Positions 8,692 through 17,412 of a stretch of DNA of 64,000 bases are shown in pieces. The stretch is from CAYNJG01 sp965216885. Its GTDB lineage: Bacteria; Planctomycetota; Planctomycetia; Pirellulales; Pirellulaceae. A program made the translations under genes and the position numbers. The first letter of the stretch is position 1. Each line of letters opens with the position of its first letter. The notes below the pieces were generated by a model. The model was not told the origin of the DNA and searched no databases. It saw only the letters and a program-made list of their open reading frames with translations. The DNA lies in contig OZ244209.1 of assembly GCA_965216885.1 (NCBI GenBank), positions 2,852,001-2,916,000 of the forward strand. The letters run 5' to 3'.

Positions 8692-11600
8692 TCACCCCGA
8701 CACAAGAGACGCTCGATTGGCGAACTGCTGCGACAGCAACAGGTAGTCTTCAAACGTCACCACCTGATCATTATCCAGATCGCCGTCGGCATAGATCGCG
8801 TCACGTGCGGCGTAATTCGATCGCAGCAATGCAACGTCGGCGTCGGTAAGCCTGCCATCCAGGTCAAGATCCCCAAGCGTGTCGGCGGAAAGATTCAGGT
8901 AGATTCGGCTACGTCCATCCTCGGTAACCGCCATCACGTCGGTATCCCCATCACCATCAACATCTCCAGCCGCCACAGCCCGAGTTTCAACACCGGTGTC
9001 CAGGTTCGACTGCCAGAACTGAAACTGTCCGTTCGTGTTCAGCCAGAGCGAATTCCCATGATCGCCCGCGGCGGCGAAGAACAGGTCACTGTCGCCGTCC
9101 GAGTCGAAATCACCGATAGCGAAATCGTTCTGGGGTAAATCGCCGAGTTGGTTTCCCCACGTACGACTGCAGCAACGACTGAACGTTGGGTAAACGGTCC
9201 CGGGACCCGCTCCGAGTCCAATCAGGCCAACATTCCCGGGGTATTCATCCGGGGCGGGGTTGGAGTGCAACTGTATCGCATCCAGGACGCCCGAGTCCGC
9301 CCAAAGTGAGCTTTCTCGTTGTAATCGCGAACCCGGGAATCCCAGGTTCTCATAGAAGTATCCACCATTTTCTGCATCGTTGCTGACGACCAGATCCAGA
9401 TCGCCGTCTTCGTCGAAATCAGCGAATGCCGATGAATAGCTGATCTGCACTCCGTACCCGGTACTCGTTCGCCACACCGAGTCTCGACTCAGCACCAGAT
9501 TGTCTTCCGCTGCTCCGCCCGTCTCTGACTGATTGGCGAAGTAGAAATCCAGGCGTTGATCACCCGTCACGTCGCCGGCAGACACATCCACGGACACGAC
9601 GCCGTCTTCTCGTTCCAGCGGTACTTCCTGGTAGCTGCCATCGTCTTCCGCCAAAAAGACGCGATTACCGCCGACCGCTGCGACGACGACATCCACGTCA
9701 CCATCGAGGTCGACGTCAGCCAGTTCCACGTCATTGGTGCCCATGGTCTCGAAGCGAATGCCGGAGTCTTCATAGAAGCCCGCGCCGTCGTTCCACCAGA
9801 TTTCGTCGGCTATATCACGGATAAAGTAAGCGTCGAGATCGCCATCATTGTCGAAGTCAGCAAGCGCCACATCGTTCGAGTCCCCGACATTCAGTTCCCG
9901 GCGGACGTCGGCCAGCAATGGTGTCACTGGTTCAGGATGGAGGCTCATCGCCCATGTTCCTTTGGCATTACACGTGTTGACCGAAAACAACACGTAATCG
10001 CCCGCCTCCGTAAGCCGTTTGGGGAGCCCACAGAAGCGATCCGATTCGTGATACTCCCGGCGTGGGGACACAACACCAATCGGATAAGTTCCCGTTGGGG
10101 TTCCGTCGGTATGCCAGTACTCTGTTAATCCCAATTGGTTTTGCTTCTCGAATATCAACGCACGACCGTTCGACAACTCAAGGCCAACTTCGCCCAACGA
10201 GACGCCAAGATAGTCTTCAGCTCTGACCAATGAGCCGAGATTATCGTTGGCGACAAATTGCTCGTCGGTACCGAACACCAGAAAGTCGCCCGCGCCGACA
10301 GCTTGTCCCAGCGGCGTATCGTGAACTCGTTCTCGGGATTCAAATCCTCCACGGGTCCGCCAGATATTGCCCTCTTTTTCATAGTAAACCGCATGGTCGG
10401 TGAAGTAGACATGACTTGTCCCTTCATCAACGATTTCGGTACCTTCACGAGTACCGTCTGTCCTCCAAATCGTCGTGCCCGCGGTGAAGTAGTACTGGCC
10501 GTTCAATTGTGCGATATCGAGCGGGGGACCAACGGAGTTTCCAATTTCGATAGCTCCCACTTCATCCACTAGCCACAGCCTTGTGCGAGTTGCTGTTGCC
10601 GTTTCAACGAGCATTAGTTGCTCACCCGGTATCACATTGATGCTCTCAATTGGACTCTCGGCTCGAAGCAGCACCCGTGAGGAAGTCGCGTCCACTTCGC
10701 GAAGCACGTGCGAGCCATTCTCCGGGAAGTAGACATAGATCATGTCATCACGCCACGCCCCACCGCCTCGCGAGTCGAAGCGACGCGGCGGGCGTCCCGA
10801 CTGCGCCAGCAAATGAGTTCCTTCCACTGTCCCGTCGGTGTACCACTCGGAAATCTGATATTCGCCGTCGACCGTATTGGAGAAGGAAAGCACCGCCTGA
10901 TGCTGGTCTGCATAGAACGCATGGCTCAAGTGGCGACCGCCAATCTCAAGCGATTCCATTGAAGATGCGCCTGTAATCGGGTCGTAGTTGGCAAACGTGA
11001 GTGACAGACGTGGACTTTCGCCTTCCGGACTGATTTGTTCGAAGTACCTGAATACGTAGACTCCGGAATCTTCCCGCCAAAAGGCCGGAGAAAGGCTGAC
11101 CTCGCGGGGGTCGACGCCAAGTTCAAACAATTCGTGAGTCCCAAACCTGGTTCCATCACTCGCCCAGATCGAATCGAACGCGAGCATCGAAAAAACGAGT
11201 TGATCGCCGACTTGCCTAATTTGATCGATCTGATGACTTCCAAAGTTCTCAATACTGGTCAGCTCAAGCCCGTCACTTCGCCAGAGATGCCTGCCCCACG
11301 ACGTCGTAAAATAGAGGCCGCCATCAAATTCGACGGGCGTCTCTCCCAGAGCGTACGAGAGCTGCACGGCGCTGTCGGCCGTAGCATCCGTCCCGAAAAG
11401 GACCTGCGCATCGCGACCGTCCGACATCTCGTAGTAGATCGTGTCATTCAGCACGAAGAAGGACTCAAAATCCAACGTGTAGTTCACGTCCCGTCCCACG
11501 ACGAATGTGCCTTCGGGCGTGCCATCCGTGCGAATTACCGATTCCTGATCGGCTGTGCCACAACTGCCGTCCCGTTTCGTTTCGGTCTGTAGGTAGTAGG

Positions 11601-11751
11601 ATGTTTCTCCTCGGAACTCCACCTCCGCGCTGCGCGGCGCGCAAATCTCAAACTCGCCCAGAAAGGTCGGCTCGAGCGTCATCATCTCACGCCGCTCAAG
11701 GCTCTCGATTCTTCCCAAAGGGCGGCCGCGTTGTGATTTCCCTATTCTCAT
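8692..11751 (-). CDS. Large FG-GAP/VCBS-repeat protein with LEPR-like N-terminus and C-terminal dockerin (copy A)
   Basis: This 1019-residue protein begins MRIGKSQRGR and has a LEPR-like motif (SLERREMM) at about residues 17-24 instead of an ordinary signal peptide. The first 600 residues contain repeated (T/S)DGT-x-x-GT stretches. The next 330 residues are FG-GAP/VCBS blades with calcium-type loops such as DFDNDGDLD. The last 60 residues are a dockerin-like pair of EF-hand loops (DLDLDGRLTD and DLDNDQVVTF). ATG at 11751 is chosen over a TTG two codons upstream because GAGGAG lies nine bases before it. It is paralogous over its whole length to the protein at 31778-34885. Likely an exported calcium-binding surface or matrix protein; no enzymatic motif was seen. 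Confidence 0.85.
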   Translation of the reverse strand: MRIGKSQRGRPLGRIESLERREMMTLEPTFLGEFEICAPRSAEVEFRGETSYYLQTETKRDGSCGTADQESVIRTDGTPEGTFVVGRDVNYTLDFESFFVLNDTIYYEMSDGRDAQVLFGTDATADSAVQLSYALGETPVEFDGGLYFTTSWGRHLWRSDGLELTSIENFGSHQIDQIRQVGDQLVFSMLAFDSIWASDGTRFGTHELFELGVDPREVSLSPAFWREDSGVYVFRYFEQISPEGESPRLSLTFANYDPITGASSMESLEIGGRHLSHAFYADQHQAVLSFSNTVDGEYQISEWYTDGTVEGTHLLAQSGRPPRRFDSRGGGAWRDDMIYVYFPENGSHVLREVDATSSRVLLRAESPIESINVIPGEQLMLVETATATRTRLWLVDEVGAIEIGNSVGPPLDIAQLNGQYYFTAGTTIWRTDGTREGTEIVDEGTSHVYFTDHAVYYEKEGNIWRTRGGFESRERVHDTPLGQAVGAGDFLVFGTDEQFVANDNLGSLVRAEDYLGVSLGEVGLELSNGRALIFEKQNQLGLTEYWHTDGTPTGTYPIGVVSPRREYHESDRFCGLPKRLTEAGDYVLFSVNTCNAKGTWAMSLHPEPVTPLLADVRRELNVGDSNDVALADFDNDGDLDAYFIRDIADEIWWNDGAGFYEDSGIRFETMGTNDVELADVDLDGDVDVVVAAVGGNRVFLAEDDGSYQEVPLEREDGVVSVDVSAGDVTGDQRLDFYFANQSETGGAAEDNLVLSRDSVWRTSTGYGVQISYSSAFADFDEDGDLDLVVSNDAENGGYFYENLGFPGSRLQRESSLWADSGVLDAIQLHSNPAPDEYPGNVGLIGLGAGPGTVYPTFSRCCSRTWGNQLGDLPQNDFAIGDFDSDGDSDLFFAAAGDHGNSLWLNTNGQFQFWQSNLDTGVETRAVAAGDVDGDGDTDVMAVTEDGRSRIYLNLSADTLGDLDLDGRLTDADVALLRSNYAARDAIYADGDLDNDQVVTFEDYLLLSQQFANRASLVSG

Positions 11752-11955
11752 GCTCAAAAGCTCCTCGATTCAGAATCCTCTTGTGCTACGCAGAGGGCAG
11801 CAAAACCTGACGCACACATCGCCGACATTCTTGTTGAGTACCGCTGAGGGCGACCAGAATAGCGAGTTTCCGCAAGATCCGTCAGCAACGGAGTCATCCG
11901 ATTACAGCCTGAGAATTTGAGTCTTCCTGTCGCGTTTCCACACCGCCATGGCTGT
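11752..11955. other. Intergenic region upstream of FG-GAP copy A
   Basis: About 200 bp between the PEP-CTERM gene stop and the FG-GAP start, both on the minus strand. The only clear signal is the Shine-Dalgarno-like GAGGAG at 11761-11766. I see no convincing terminator hairpin or consensus promoter. Confidence 0.4.
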
Positions 11956-12714
11956 CTATTTACGAAGGGATCGTCGAGTAGATCGGAAGACCAACGCAAT
12001 TAGGAAGATTCCAACAGACAGAGCGTGCGAATTCGGCTCAGGCACTGCAGTAATCGTTTGTGAGATTGCATAAAGAGGCAGCTCGGCGATTAAAGGTCGT
12101 TTTCGACCCAAGGCAAAGAGGTCAGAAAATTGTGGTCTTCTCGAACCAATATTTGCTGCACCTGTGTTGCCCAACTCGTCTACGCCAAGGGGGCTCCCTC
12201 CGAATGCTTTGCCGTCAATGAACGTGCCCGTAAAAACGAGTTTTACGTCACCATCATCGGTCGCCGGATTTGGTTCCAACGCGGTACCTAATTCGGTTAT
12301 GTCGAGATTGGAAAACGCAGACATGGAACTGCCGGGAGCGTTCAGGATAATTTCGCCCCAAAGGTGTTCGTAATCGTTGACGAACTGCTGTCCGTCGACG
12401 CGGTAGATCGGAACTCCGACACCATCAACCAACGGGTTGGTACTGGAATTGTCTCTGGCATCGACGGTGGGAGTGGATACGATTGCTGTCCAATCCAGTC
12501 CCCAGTCGCCAACTTCGGGAGCGGCATCTGCGACAGATTGCACAAACGTGTTGTAGTCGGCGACATCTGCGGACAAGCCGTCAGTTCGCTGAGACGTCGT
12601 GAAGATGAGGCGGTATGAATCACCAGCTTCCAGCCCCGGTGGCTGCAACATGACTTCCGCACTGAGCTGACTGGTGGCTGCCAAAACGGCAAACGCAAAA
12701 AGAAAATACTTCAT
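11956..12714 (-). CDS. PEP-CTERM sorted exported protein
   Basis: This 252-residue protein starts with a signal peptide (MKYFLFAFAVLAAT, cleavage probably after LSA). It ends with a PEP-CTERM sorting signal: VPEPNS, a hydrophobic helix (LSVGIFLIALVF) and a basic tail (RSTRRSLRK). The signal directs processing and surface anchoring by an exosortase, which is not encoded in this window. The central part has no motif I recognise; it is acidic and Gly/Asp-rich. The ATG at 12714 immediately precedes the signal peptide; the reading frame extends 13 codons further upstream but without a hydrophobic start. It stands alone between intergenic regions, so its function cannot be inferred from neighbours. 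Confidence 0.8.
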   Translation of the reverse strand: MKYFLFAFAVLAATSQLSAEVMLQPPGLEAGDSYRLIFTTSQRTDGLSADVADYNTFVQSVADAAPEVGDWGLDWTAIVSTPTVDARDNSSTNPLVDGVGVPIYRVDGQQFVNDYEHLWGEIILNAPGSSMSAFSNLDITELGTALEPNPATDDGDVKLVFTGTFIDGKAFGGSPLGVDELGNTGAANIGSRRPQFSDLFALGRKRPLIAELPLYAISQTITAVPEPNSHALSVGIFLIALVFRSTRRSLRK

Positions 12715-13052
12715 GGTTGATTCCAAAGAATTGCCGCGATGTACGGCGTGCAAAGTTGAACAGTCGAGTTAGTTCACTAGCAGTCTTGGAGTCATTTAGA
12801 GGAAGTACCGCTACGACGATAGTCGCAGCTATTAGTAAAGACGTAAACGGCGCTAAAATTGCGCACGCATTTTGGCGGATTGTTGGGTTCTTCACGGATT
12901 AGGTCGATGCCCTACGCAAACGTCAATCAGAGGGCAGCCAGGACCTTACGCAATATTTGTGAAAGCCATGAGTTCGGGCCTCTGCAGAGGGGGCCCTGAG
13001 AGACGCAGGAGTCGGCACCAACAGCCACTGTGATCCGCCAAATCTTCTCGGA

Positions 13053-13125
13053 AGGATGGACATTCTTGTCCGTCATCAAGAGGCGCCGACCGGCCGGCGG
13101 TCTGACGGACAAGAATGTCCATCCT
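13053..13125. repeat. Palindromic repeat element, 23-bp perfect arms
   Basis: The arms at 13053-13075 and 13103-13125 are exact reverse complements over 23 bases (AGGATGGACATTCTTGTCCG plus TCA). They are separated by 27 bases that contain a smaller hairpin (GACCG at 13088 and CGGTC ending at 13102). There is no T-run after it, so it is not a typical terminator. The arrangement resembles the short palindromic interspersed elements found between genes in planctomycetes; one copy is present in this window. Confidence 0.8.
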
Positions 13126-13137
13126 ACGAGCGCCAGC

Positions 13138-13190
13138 AGATCGCCGTCGGCATAGCTCGCGGCGCGAGGGCCGAAGTTCGATCGCAACCG
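13138..13190 (-). pseudogene. Dockerin-domain fragment (remnant)
   Basis: On the minus strand this stretch reads LRSNFGPRAASYADGDL, matching the segment LRSNYAARDAIYADGDL in the dockerin of the FG-GAP protein at 8692-11751 and its paralogue. The match is cut off abruptly on one side by the palindromic element and fades on the other side into a frame that does not continue the domain. It therefore looks like the leftover of a third FG-GAP/dockerin gene that was deleted or interrupted here. Confidence 0.6.
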
Positions 13191-13223
13191 TCATCTTTGG
13201 CTCCTGCTACGCCCGGTAGCCCA

Positions 13224-13691
13224 TCAGGATACTGACGAACTCTGCGCCGTCCATTCGTAGCGGATATCAGGCAGGTCTTCCTCGTTGGGGTAGCCGCGGC
13301 CGATCTCACGAAAGCCATGTTGTTGGTAAAATCGTTGGGCCGCCGTGTTTACCTCGAACATATAGAGCCCCAGCGTTCCGCTCGAGTTCTCTTTCGCCAT
13401 TTCCAATAATCGCGAACCGATGCCGCGGCGTTGAAAGTCATTATGCACGTAAAGTTGGCTGATTTCGGTGTCGCCGCTCGCCAGCAACGCGACGATGCCG
13501 TCCGTCGCCACGTCCAGTACGAGATGAACGGTGTACTCAACGACGAGCACGCTCGTCAGATACGCTACGTGATCTTCGAAAGGGTGCTTGTCCGGCCGGC
13601 CGATGGCGGCTTCCTTGCTGGCACGCCACATCCGCACCGTTTCCGTCGCGCGTTTGGGGTGGAACGGGATGATGCGGAATTGGCTATCCAT
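13224..13691 (-). CDS. GNAT family N-acetyltransferase
   Basis: This 155-residue protein shows the core GNAT pattern: beta-strand ISQLYVHNDF, the acetyl-CoA pyrophosphate loop QRRGIGSRLL (Q/R-x-x-G-x-G/A at about 88-97), and the C-terminal AQRFYQQHGFREIG motif. It probably transfers an acetyl group to an amine of a small molecule or protein; the substrate is unknown. The ATG at 13691 overlaps the end of the ankyrin gene by 8 bp, so the two are probably co-expressed; a longer upstream frame lies inside the ankyrin gene and is not used. Confidence 0.85.
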   Translation of the reverse strand: MDSQFRIIPFHPKRATETVRMWRASKEAAIGRPDKHPFEDHVAYLTSVLVVEYTVHLVLDVATDGIVALLASGDTEISQLYVHNDFQRRGIGSRLLEMAKENSSGTLGLYMFEVNTAAQRFYQQHGFREIGRGYPNEEDLPDIRYEWTAQSSSVS

Positions 13692-14115
13692 GTCCCAGTT
13701 CTTCCAGCAAGCGAACAATGCCGGCGTATTCTTCGCGGGTGGGTAGCTCTTCGTACTCTTCCAGCGAGCCATTCGCGGCGTCGACCGCCAGTTGATAGGC
13801 CGAGCCACCCGATTCGCCACGTGGTCCGGCGTTGGCACCACGGGACAGGAGCAACCGGATCATCTCGGGTTTGGCGTACACGATCGCGTAACGCAGTGGT
13901 GTCGTTTGCCGATCCGGATCCTCGAGTTCGATGTCGGCTCCGTGGTCCAACAACAACGTGGCTGCTGCCGGTTGATTCCAGAGTACGCAACAGTGCAGCG
14001 GCGGTGGCGTCCACTCGGGCGCGTTCACAATGCCCGGGTGATTGGACACGATTTCGCGGACGTTCGCGAGGTCGCCGGTCTCTAACGCGCTTGCGAGTCG
14101 ATCGTGTTCGCTCAT
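13684..14115 (-). CDS. Small ankyrin-repeat protein
   Basis: This 143-residue protein consists almost entirely of ankyrin repeats. Typical pieces are TPPPLHCCVLW, AAATLLLDHGADIE and EMIRLLLSRGANAG, followed by a shorter last repeat ending RLLEELGHG. Ankyrin repeats mediate protein-protein binding; no partner is obvious except the overlapping GNAT downstream. There is no signal peptide, so it is likely cytoplasmic. The start codon directly abuts the first 96-bp tandem repeat, so any promoter or ribosome binding site must lie in repeated DNA or further upstream. Confidence 0.8.
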   Translation of the reverse strand: MSEHDRLASALETGDLANVREIVSNHPGIVNAPEWTPPPLHCCVLWNQPAAATLLLDHGADIELEDPDRQTTPLRYAIVYAKPEMIRLLLSRGANAGPRGESGGSAYQLAVDAANGSLEEYEELPTREEYAGIVRLLEELGHG

Positions 14116-14691
14116 GTTTGTAGTACCGCCCTTTAGGCGGAATTGCGTGATTGCGTGTTGGACGCGGGGTGCTGGTTCGGACGCCGGCTGAAGCCGGTAC
14201 TACCAACTGTGGTTTGTAGTACCGCCCTTTAGGCGGAATTGCGTGGTTCCGTGTTGGACGCGGGGTGCTGGTTCGGACGCCGGCTGAAGCCGGTACTACC
14301 AACTGTGGTTTGTAGTACCGCCCTTTAGGCGGAATTGCGTGGTTCCGTGTTGGACGCGGGGTGCTGGTTCGGACGCCGGCTGAAGCCGGTACTACCAACT
14401 GTGGTTTGTAGTACCGCCCTTTAGGCGGAATTGCGTGATTGAGTGTTGGACGCGGGGTGCTGGATCGGACGCCGGCTGAAGCCGGTACTACCAACTGTGG
14501 TTTGTAGTACCGCCCTTTAGGCGGAATTGCGTGGTTCCGTGTTGGATGCGGGGTGCTGGTTCGGACGCCAGCTGAAGCCGGTACTACCAACTGTGGTTTG
14601 TAGTACCGCCCTTTAGGCGGAATTGCGTGATTGAGTGTTGGACGCGGGGTGCTGGTTCGGACGCCGGCTGAAGCCGGTACTACCAACTGTG
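14116..14691. repeat. Six tandem 96-bp repeats with nested inverted repeats
   Basis: Units start at 14116, 14212, 14308, 14404, 14500 and 14596; each is exactly 96 bp and copies differ at only a few bases. Every unit is framed by the inverted pair GTAGTACCG and CGGTACTAC and has two inner hairpins: CCGCC-CTTTA-GGCGG and CCGGCT-GA-AGCCGG. Because 96 is a multiple of three and the unit has an open minus-strand frame, a 32-residue periodic translation appears there. I regard it as non-coding, because that frame runs on antisense or out of frame through the ankyrin and GNAT genes. The array fills the gap between the U32 gene and the ankyrin gene. Confidence 0.9.
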
Positions 14692-14711
14692 GCGAACAGC
14701 GAGCGAAGACG

Positions 14712-17228
14712 CTAGATGATAGCCAGTGGGTTTCGGTCCTCTAACGTCCCGCGCGTGACTCCCACTCGGTTGTTCGCATTCAACTGCTTCCACACCGTTC
14801 TACCGTGAATGGTGCCGTTCAACAAATCACGATAGAGCCCGATTGTGGTGCGGACCTGATCGGGAGTTTCTCGCAGCAGCTCAATTCGGAAGTGTCGCAG
14901 CTTGCGAGCTCGCAATGCGTCCACAATCTCGGCCGAACTCTGCGGAGTGGCATTCCACAGCGTGTTTCGACAGCCGACGTCCGCGGTCAGGGGATGTTCC
15001 ATGCCGGTGCGATCTCGCAATTCAACCTTCATCGTGTCGCACGGTCGGCCGCAGTTCGCCTTGTTCGTGCCCGGTGACAACACGGCGCAAAACACACAAT
15101 GCTCCATGTGGAACATCGGCATATGTTGGTGAATGACGACTTCCAACCAATCGGCAGGCACGGCATTCACCAGATCGAATAGCTGGTCGCGGTTCAGGTC
15201 GTAGGACGCGGTGACTCGCAGTGCGTACTGCTGCATCAGGAACTCGGCCGTCAATTCATTCGCGACATTCATCGAGAAGTCGGCCACGATCGGGACGTCG
15301 TGCTGGGGGAAGAATCTCAGCCCCGCGAAGTTGCGCACCAGGACTCCGTCCGCGCGGTGTTTGGTGAGAGATCGAAAGACGCCCATCTCGTCGGGCTTCT
15401 GGATGCGGGGCGTCGCGATGAAGATGCGCGTGCCGTTCGCATGGGCGGTCGCGACAGCCTCGCCATACTCGCGAATGTCCTGCAGCTCCGCGTAGATGTC
15501 CGTGATCTCGGATTCCGACACAACGCGAACCTGTTCCAGCGTCCGGCAGAGCACCTTGAGCTCTACGGGCGGTCTCTCAGCCGTGGATTTCTCTGCCGCG
15601 AGTTTCGGGCTCAACTTTGCTCGCATTTCGGCAAGCGAATTGGTGTGGACGGTTCGAGTTGGACGTAGTTCGCTGGCTTCCAGACGCTCCACAAGTTGTC
15701 GTCGGGCCTGCCCGAGCACGCTGAAGGGCACCATCGGTTCGCCTGCGATTTCCGCCGACAGCTTACGGAGTTCAAAGACCGTGCCGCCAAGGCGAGAGAA
15801 CTGTTCCTGCAGTTTGTCTTCGGTGATGGCGTGTTTTCTTGCCTTCTCCAGCAAACCGTCCATGCTAAATTCACACTCGGCTCCATTGTCGGCGGTCGCC
15901 TTGATTCCGAGCTGCTCGCCGGTCCGGCAGGCAATCTGCAGGTCGACGGAAACTCGCGTTACGGGGTCGGCCACGTCCCACGAGCGACGTAATCGTTGAT
16001 TCAGACGCGGGTCGTCGGTCTTCCAGAATTGCTGCCCCGGTTCCAGTGTCGTCAGGTCCACGCTATCCGGCCCAAACGACAGCGCAACGCGGCCGGAGCT
16101 GACCGGTGCATCCGGTTTTTCGCCGTTCACGAATAAACCAAAAACGCGTCCGCCCTGCTCAGCGTCCTGCGTTCGATCGCCGGCAAAGACAACGCCGTCG
16201 CCTGCCGTCAGCGAACAACACAGTTCCACATGGACTTTCGTGCCTCGCACTTCGACAACCGTGCCAGCCAGGACGCCGCGTTTTGCAGAACTGACCCCGG
16301 GTACCAGCATTTTATGATCGCAGCCCTGCAGCCAGCCCGGCGAGAAGCCGCGTGAGAACGACATCTCCATGTCATGACGCTTCTGTGGATCCAGCTCAAT
16401 CGCGCGGCGTTCGAATGCCGCATCGATGGCCTGTCGATAGTGTCGGGTGATATTGGCGACGTATTCGGGCGACTTCAGTCGGCCTTCGATCTTCAGCGAA
16501 CACACGCCGGCTTCCAGCAGTTCGGGCGTTAGCTCGTAGGCCGCCAAATCCTGGGGACTGAGTAGATACTTCTGTTCGCCAAGGTCGACGTCTTTTCCGT
16601 CGGCGATCAATTCATACGAGAGCCTACACGCCTGTGCGCACTGGCCGCGATTCGCACTTCGTCCGCCCAGCGATTCGCTCGTCAGGCACTGCCCGGAATA
16701 GGCGACGCACAACGCGCCATGCACGAACGTCTCGATCGGCATGTTCGTCTTGCTGCGAATGTCCCGGATTTCATCGATCGACAGTTCTCGGGCGACCACG
16801 ACGCGTTCGATGTTCAGCTCTTCTGCCAGTTCGATGCATTCGGCGCTAGTGAGTGTCATTTGCGTGGACGCATGCAATGGCAGGTCCGGGCAAATCGCCT
16901 GAGCCAGACGAGCGACGCCAATGTCCTGCACCAGCAACGCGTCCACATTCGCTTTCGCTGCGGTGGAAATCAGTTTTTCGACTTCCGCGAGTTCCCCCGG
17001 GAACGCAAGGGTGTTCAGGGTCACGTAGCCCTTGACGTTACGAAGATGCAGCAACTCCATCAGTTCGCGGAGGTCGCGGATGGGGAAGTTGGCCGCTCTC
17101 GCTCGAGCATTAAAGCCGCAGTTCAGCCCGAAGTAGATCGCGTCGGCCCCATTTTCGACCGCGGCGCGGACGCAGTCCCAGTTGCCGGCGGGGGCGAGGA
17201 GTTCGGGCTTCTGAAGTTCGTTCGGCAT
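14712..17228 (-). CDS. U32 family protein, RlhA-like, with extended C-terminal domain
   Basis: This 838-residue protein begins with the U32 TIM-barrel motif ELLAPAGNWDC and carries the family signature VHGALCVAYSGQC with the cysteine set SANRGQCAQAC (about residues 160-200). It resembles E. coli RlhA (YdcP), which hydroxylates C2501 of 23S rRNA, but is longer by roughly 190 residues. The extra C-terminal part looks like a second barrel with its own cysteine cluster (MEHCVFCAV, KANCGRPC). ATG at 17228 is chosen; a frame extending to 17276 is less likely. The family was once called collagenase-like peptidases, but the studied members act on RNA or in ubiquinone synthesis. The gene is divergent from the cytochrome gene to its right. 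Confidence 0.85.
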   Translation of the reverse strand: MPNELQKPELLAPAGNWDCVRAAVENGADAIYFGLNCGFNARARAANFPIRDLRELMELLHLRNVKGYVTLNTLAFPGELAEVEKLISTAAKANVDALLVQDIGVARLAQAICPDLPLHASTQMTLTSAECIELAEELNIERVVVARELSIDEIRDIRSKTNMPIETFVHGALCVAYSGQCLTSESLGGRSANRGQCAQACRLSYELIADGKDVDLGEQKYLLSPQDLAAYELTPELLEAGVCSLKIEGRLKSPEYVANITRHYRQAIDAAFERRAIELDPQKRHDMEMSFSRGFSPGWLQGCDHKMLVPGVSSAKRGVLAGTVVEVRGTKVHVELCCSLTAGDGVVFAGDRTQDAEQGGRVFGLFVNGEKPDAPVSSGRVALSFGPDSVDLTTLEPGQQFWKTDDPRLNQRLRRSWDVADPVTRVSVDLQIACRTGEQLGIKATADNGAECEFSMDGLLEKARKHAITEDKLQEQFSRLGGTVFELRKLSAEIAGEPMVPFSVLGQARRQLVERLEASELRPTRTVHTNSLAEMRAKLSPKLAAEKSTAERPPVELKVLCRTLEQVRVVSESEITDIYAELQDIREYGEAVATAHANGTRIFIATPRIQKPDEMGVFRSLTKHRADGVLVRNFAGLRFFPQHDVPIVADFSMNVANELTAEFLMQQYALRVTASYDLNRDQLFDLVNAVPADWLEVVIHQHMPMFHMEHCVFCAVLSPGTNKANCGRPCDTMKVELRDRTGMEHPLTADVGCRNTLWNATPQSSAEIVDALRARKLRHFRIELLRETPDQVRTTIGLYRDLLNGTIHGRTVWKQLNANNRVGVTRGTLEDRNPLAII

Positions 17229-17412
17229 CAATGATCGCTCGTAGGTAATGACGCACTCATTTGAACGGACCAGCATCCGTTGGTCGAGGTGGCAGGATGC
17301 AGAACGCCACGCGAGTCCGCAATGGAATGATGCGTTCGAATTGGACGAGCGTCTTCGGGCAGCTTATCATCTGTCGGCGTGGCACGTTTTGAGGTTCTCT
17401 GGAGTAGCTGAC

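Larger units (their letters stand above)
12715..13223. other. Intergenic region with hairpin element and decayed dockerin
   Basis: About 510 bp without an intact gene. Short frames here (for example on the minus strand between 12927 and 13318) are translations of the repeat element and of a dockerin remnant, both listed separately. A 12-bp perfect palindrome, CCTCTGCAGAGG, lies at 12979-12990 in a GC-rich patch. The 250 bp nearest the PEP-CTERM gene show no further structure that I can see. Confidence 0.5.

Noticed and set aside
13053..13125. Rho-independent terminator
   Set aside because: The hairpin is far longer than usual, has no T-run on either strand, and stands in the middle of an intergenic region with repeat-like features.
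12927..13318. Several small minus-strand frames including sequences like MDILVRQTAGR and TDKNVHPSE
   Set aside because: They are translations of the palindromic repeat element and of the dockerin remnant, not of intact genes.
13565..14686. A 373-residue minus-strand frame with a 32-residue periodic repeat, resembling a proline/lysine-rich repeat protein
   Set aside because: The periodicity comes from the 96-bp DNA repeat; the frame then runs in the wrong phase through the ankyrin and GNAT genes, and the repeat is full of hairpins.
14116..14691. CRISPR array
   Set aside because: The units are contiguous 96-bp copies without variable spacers, and no cas gene is present.
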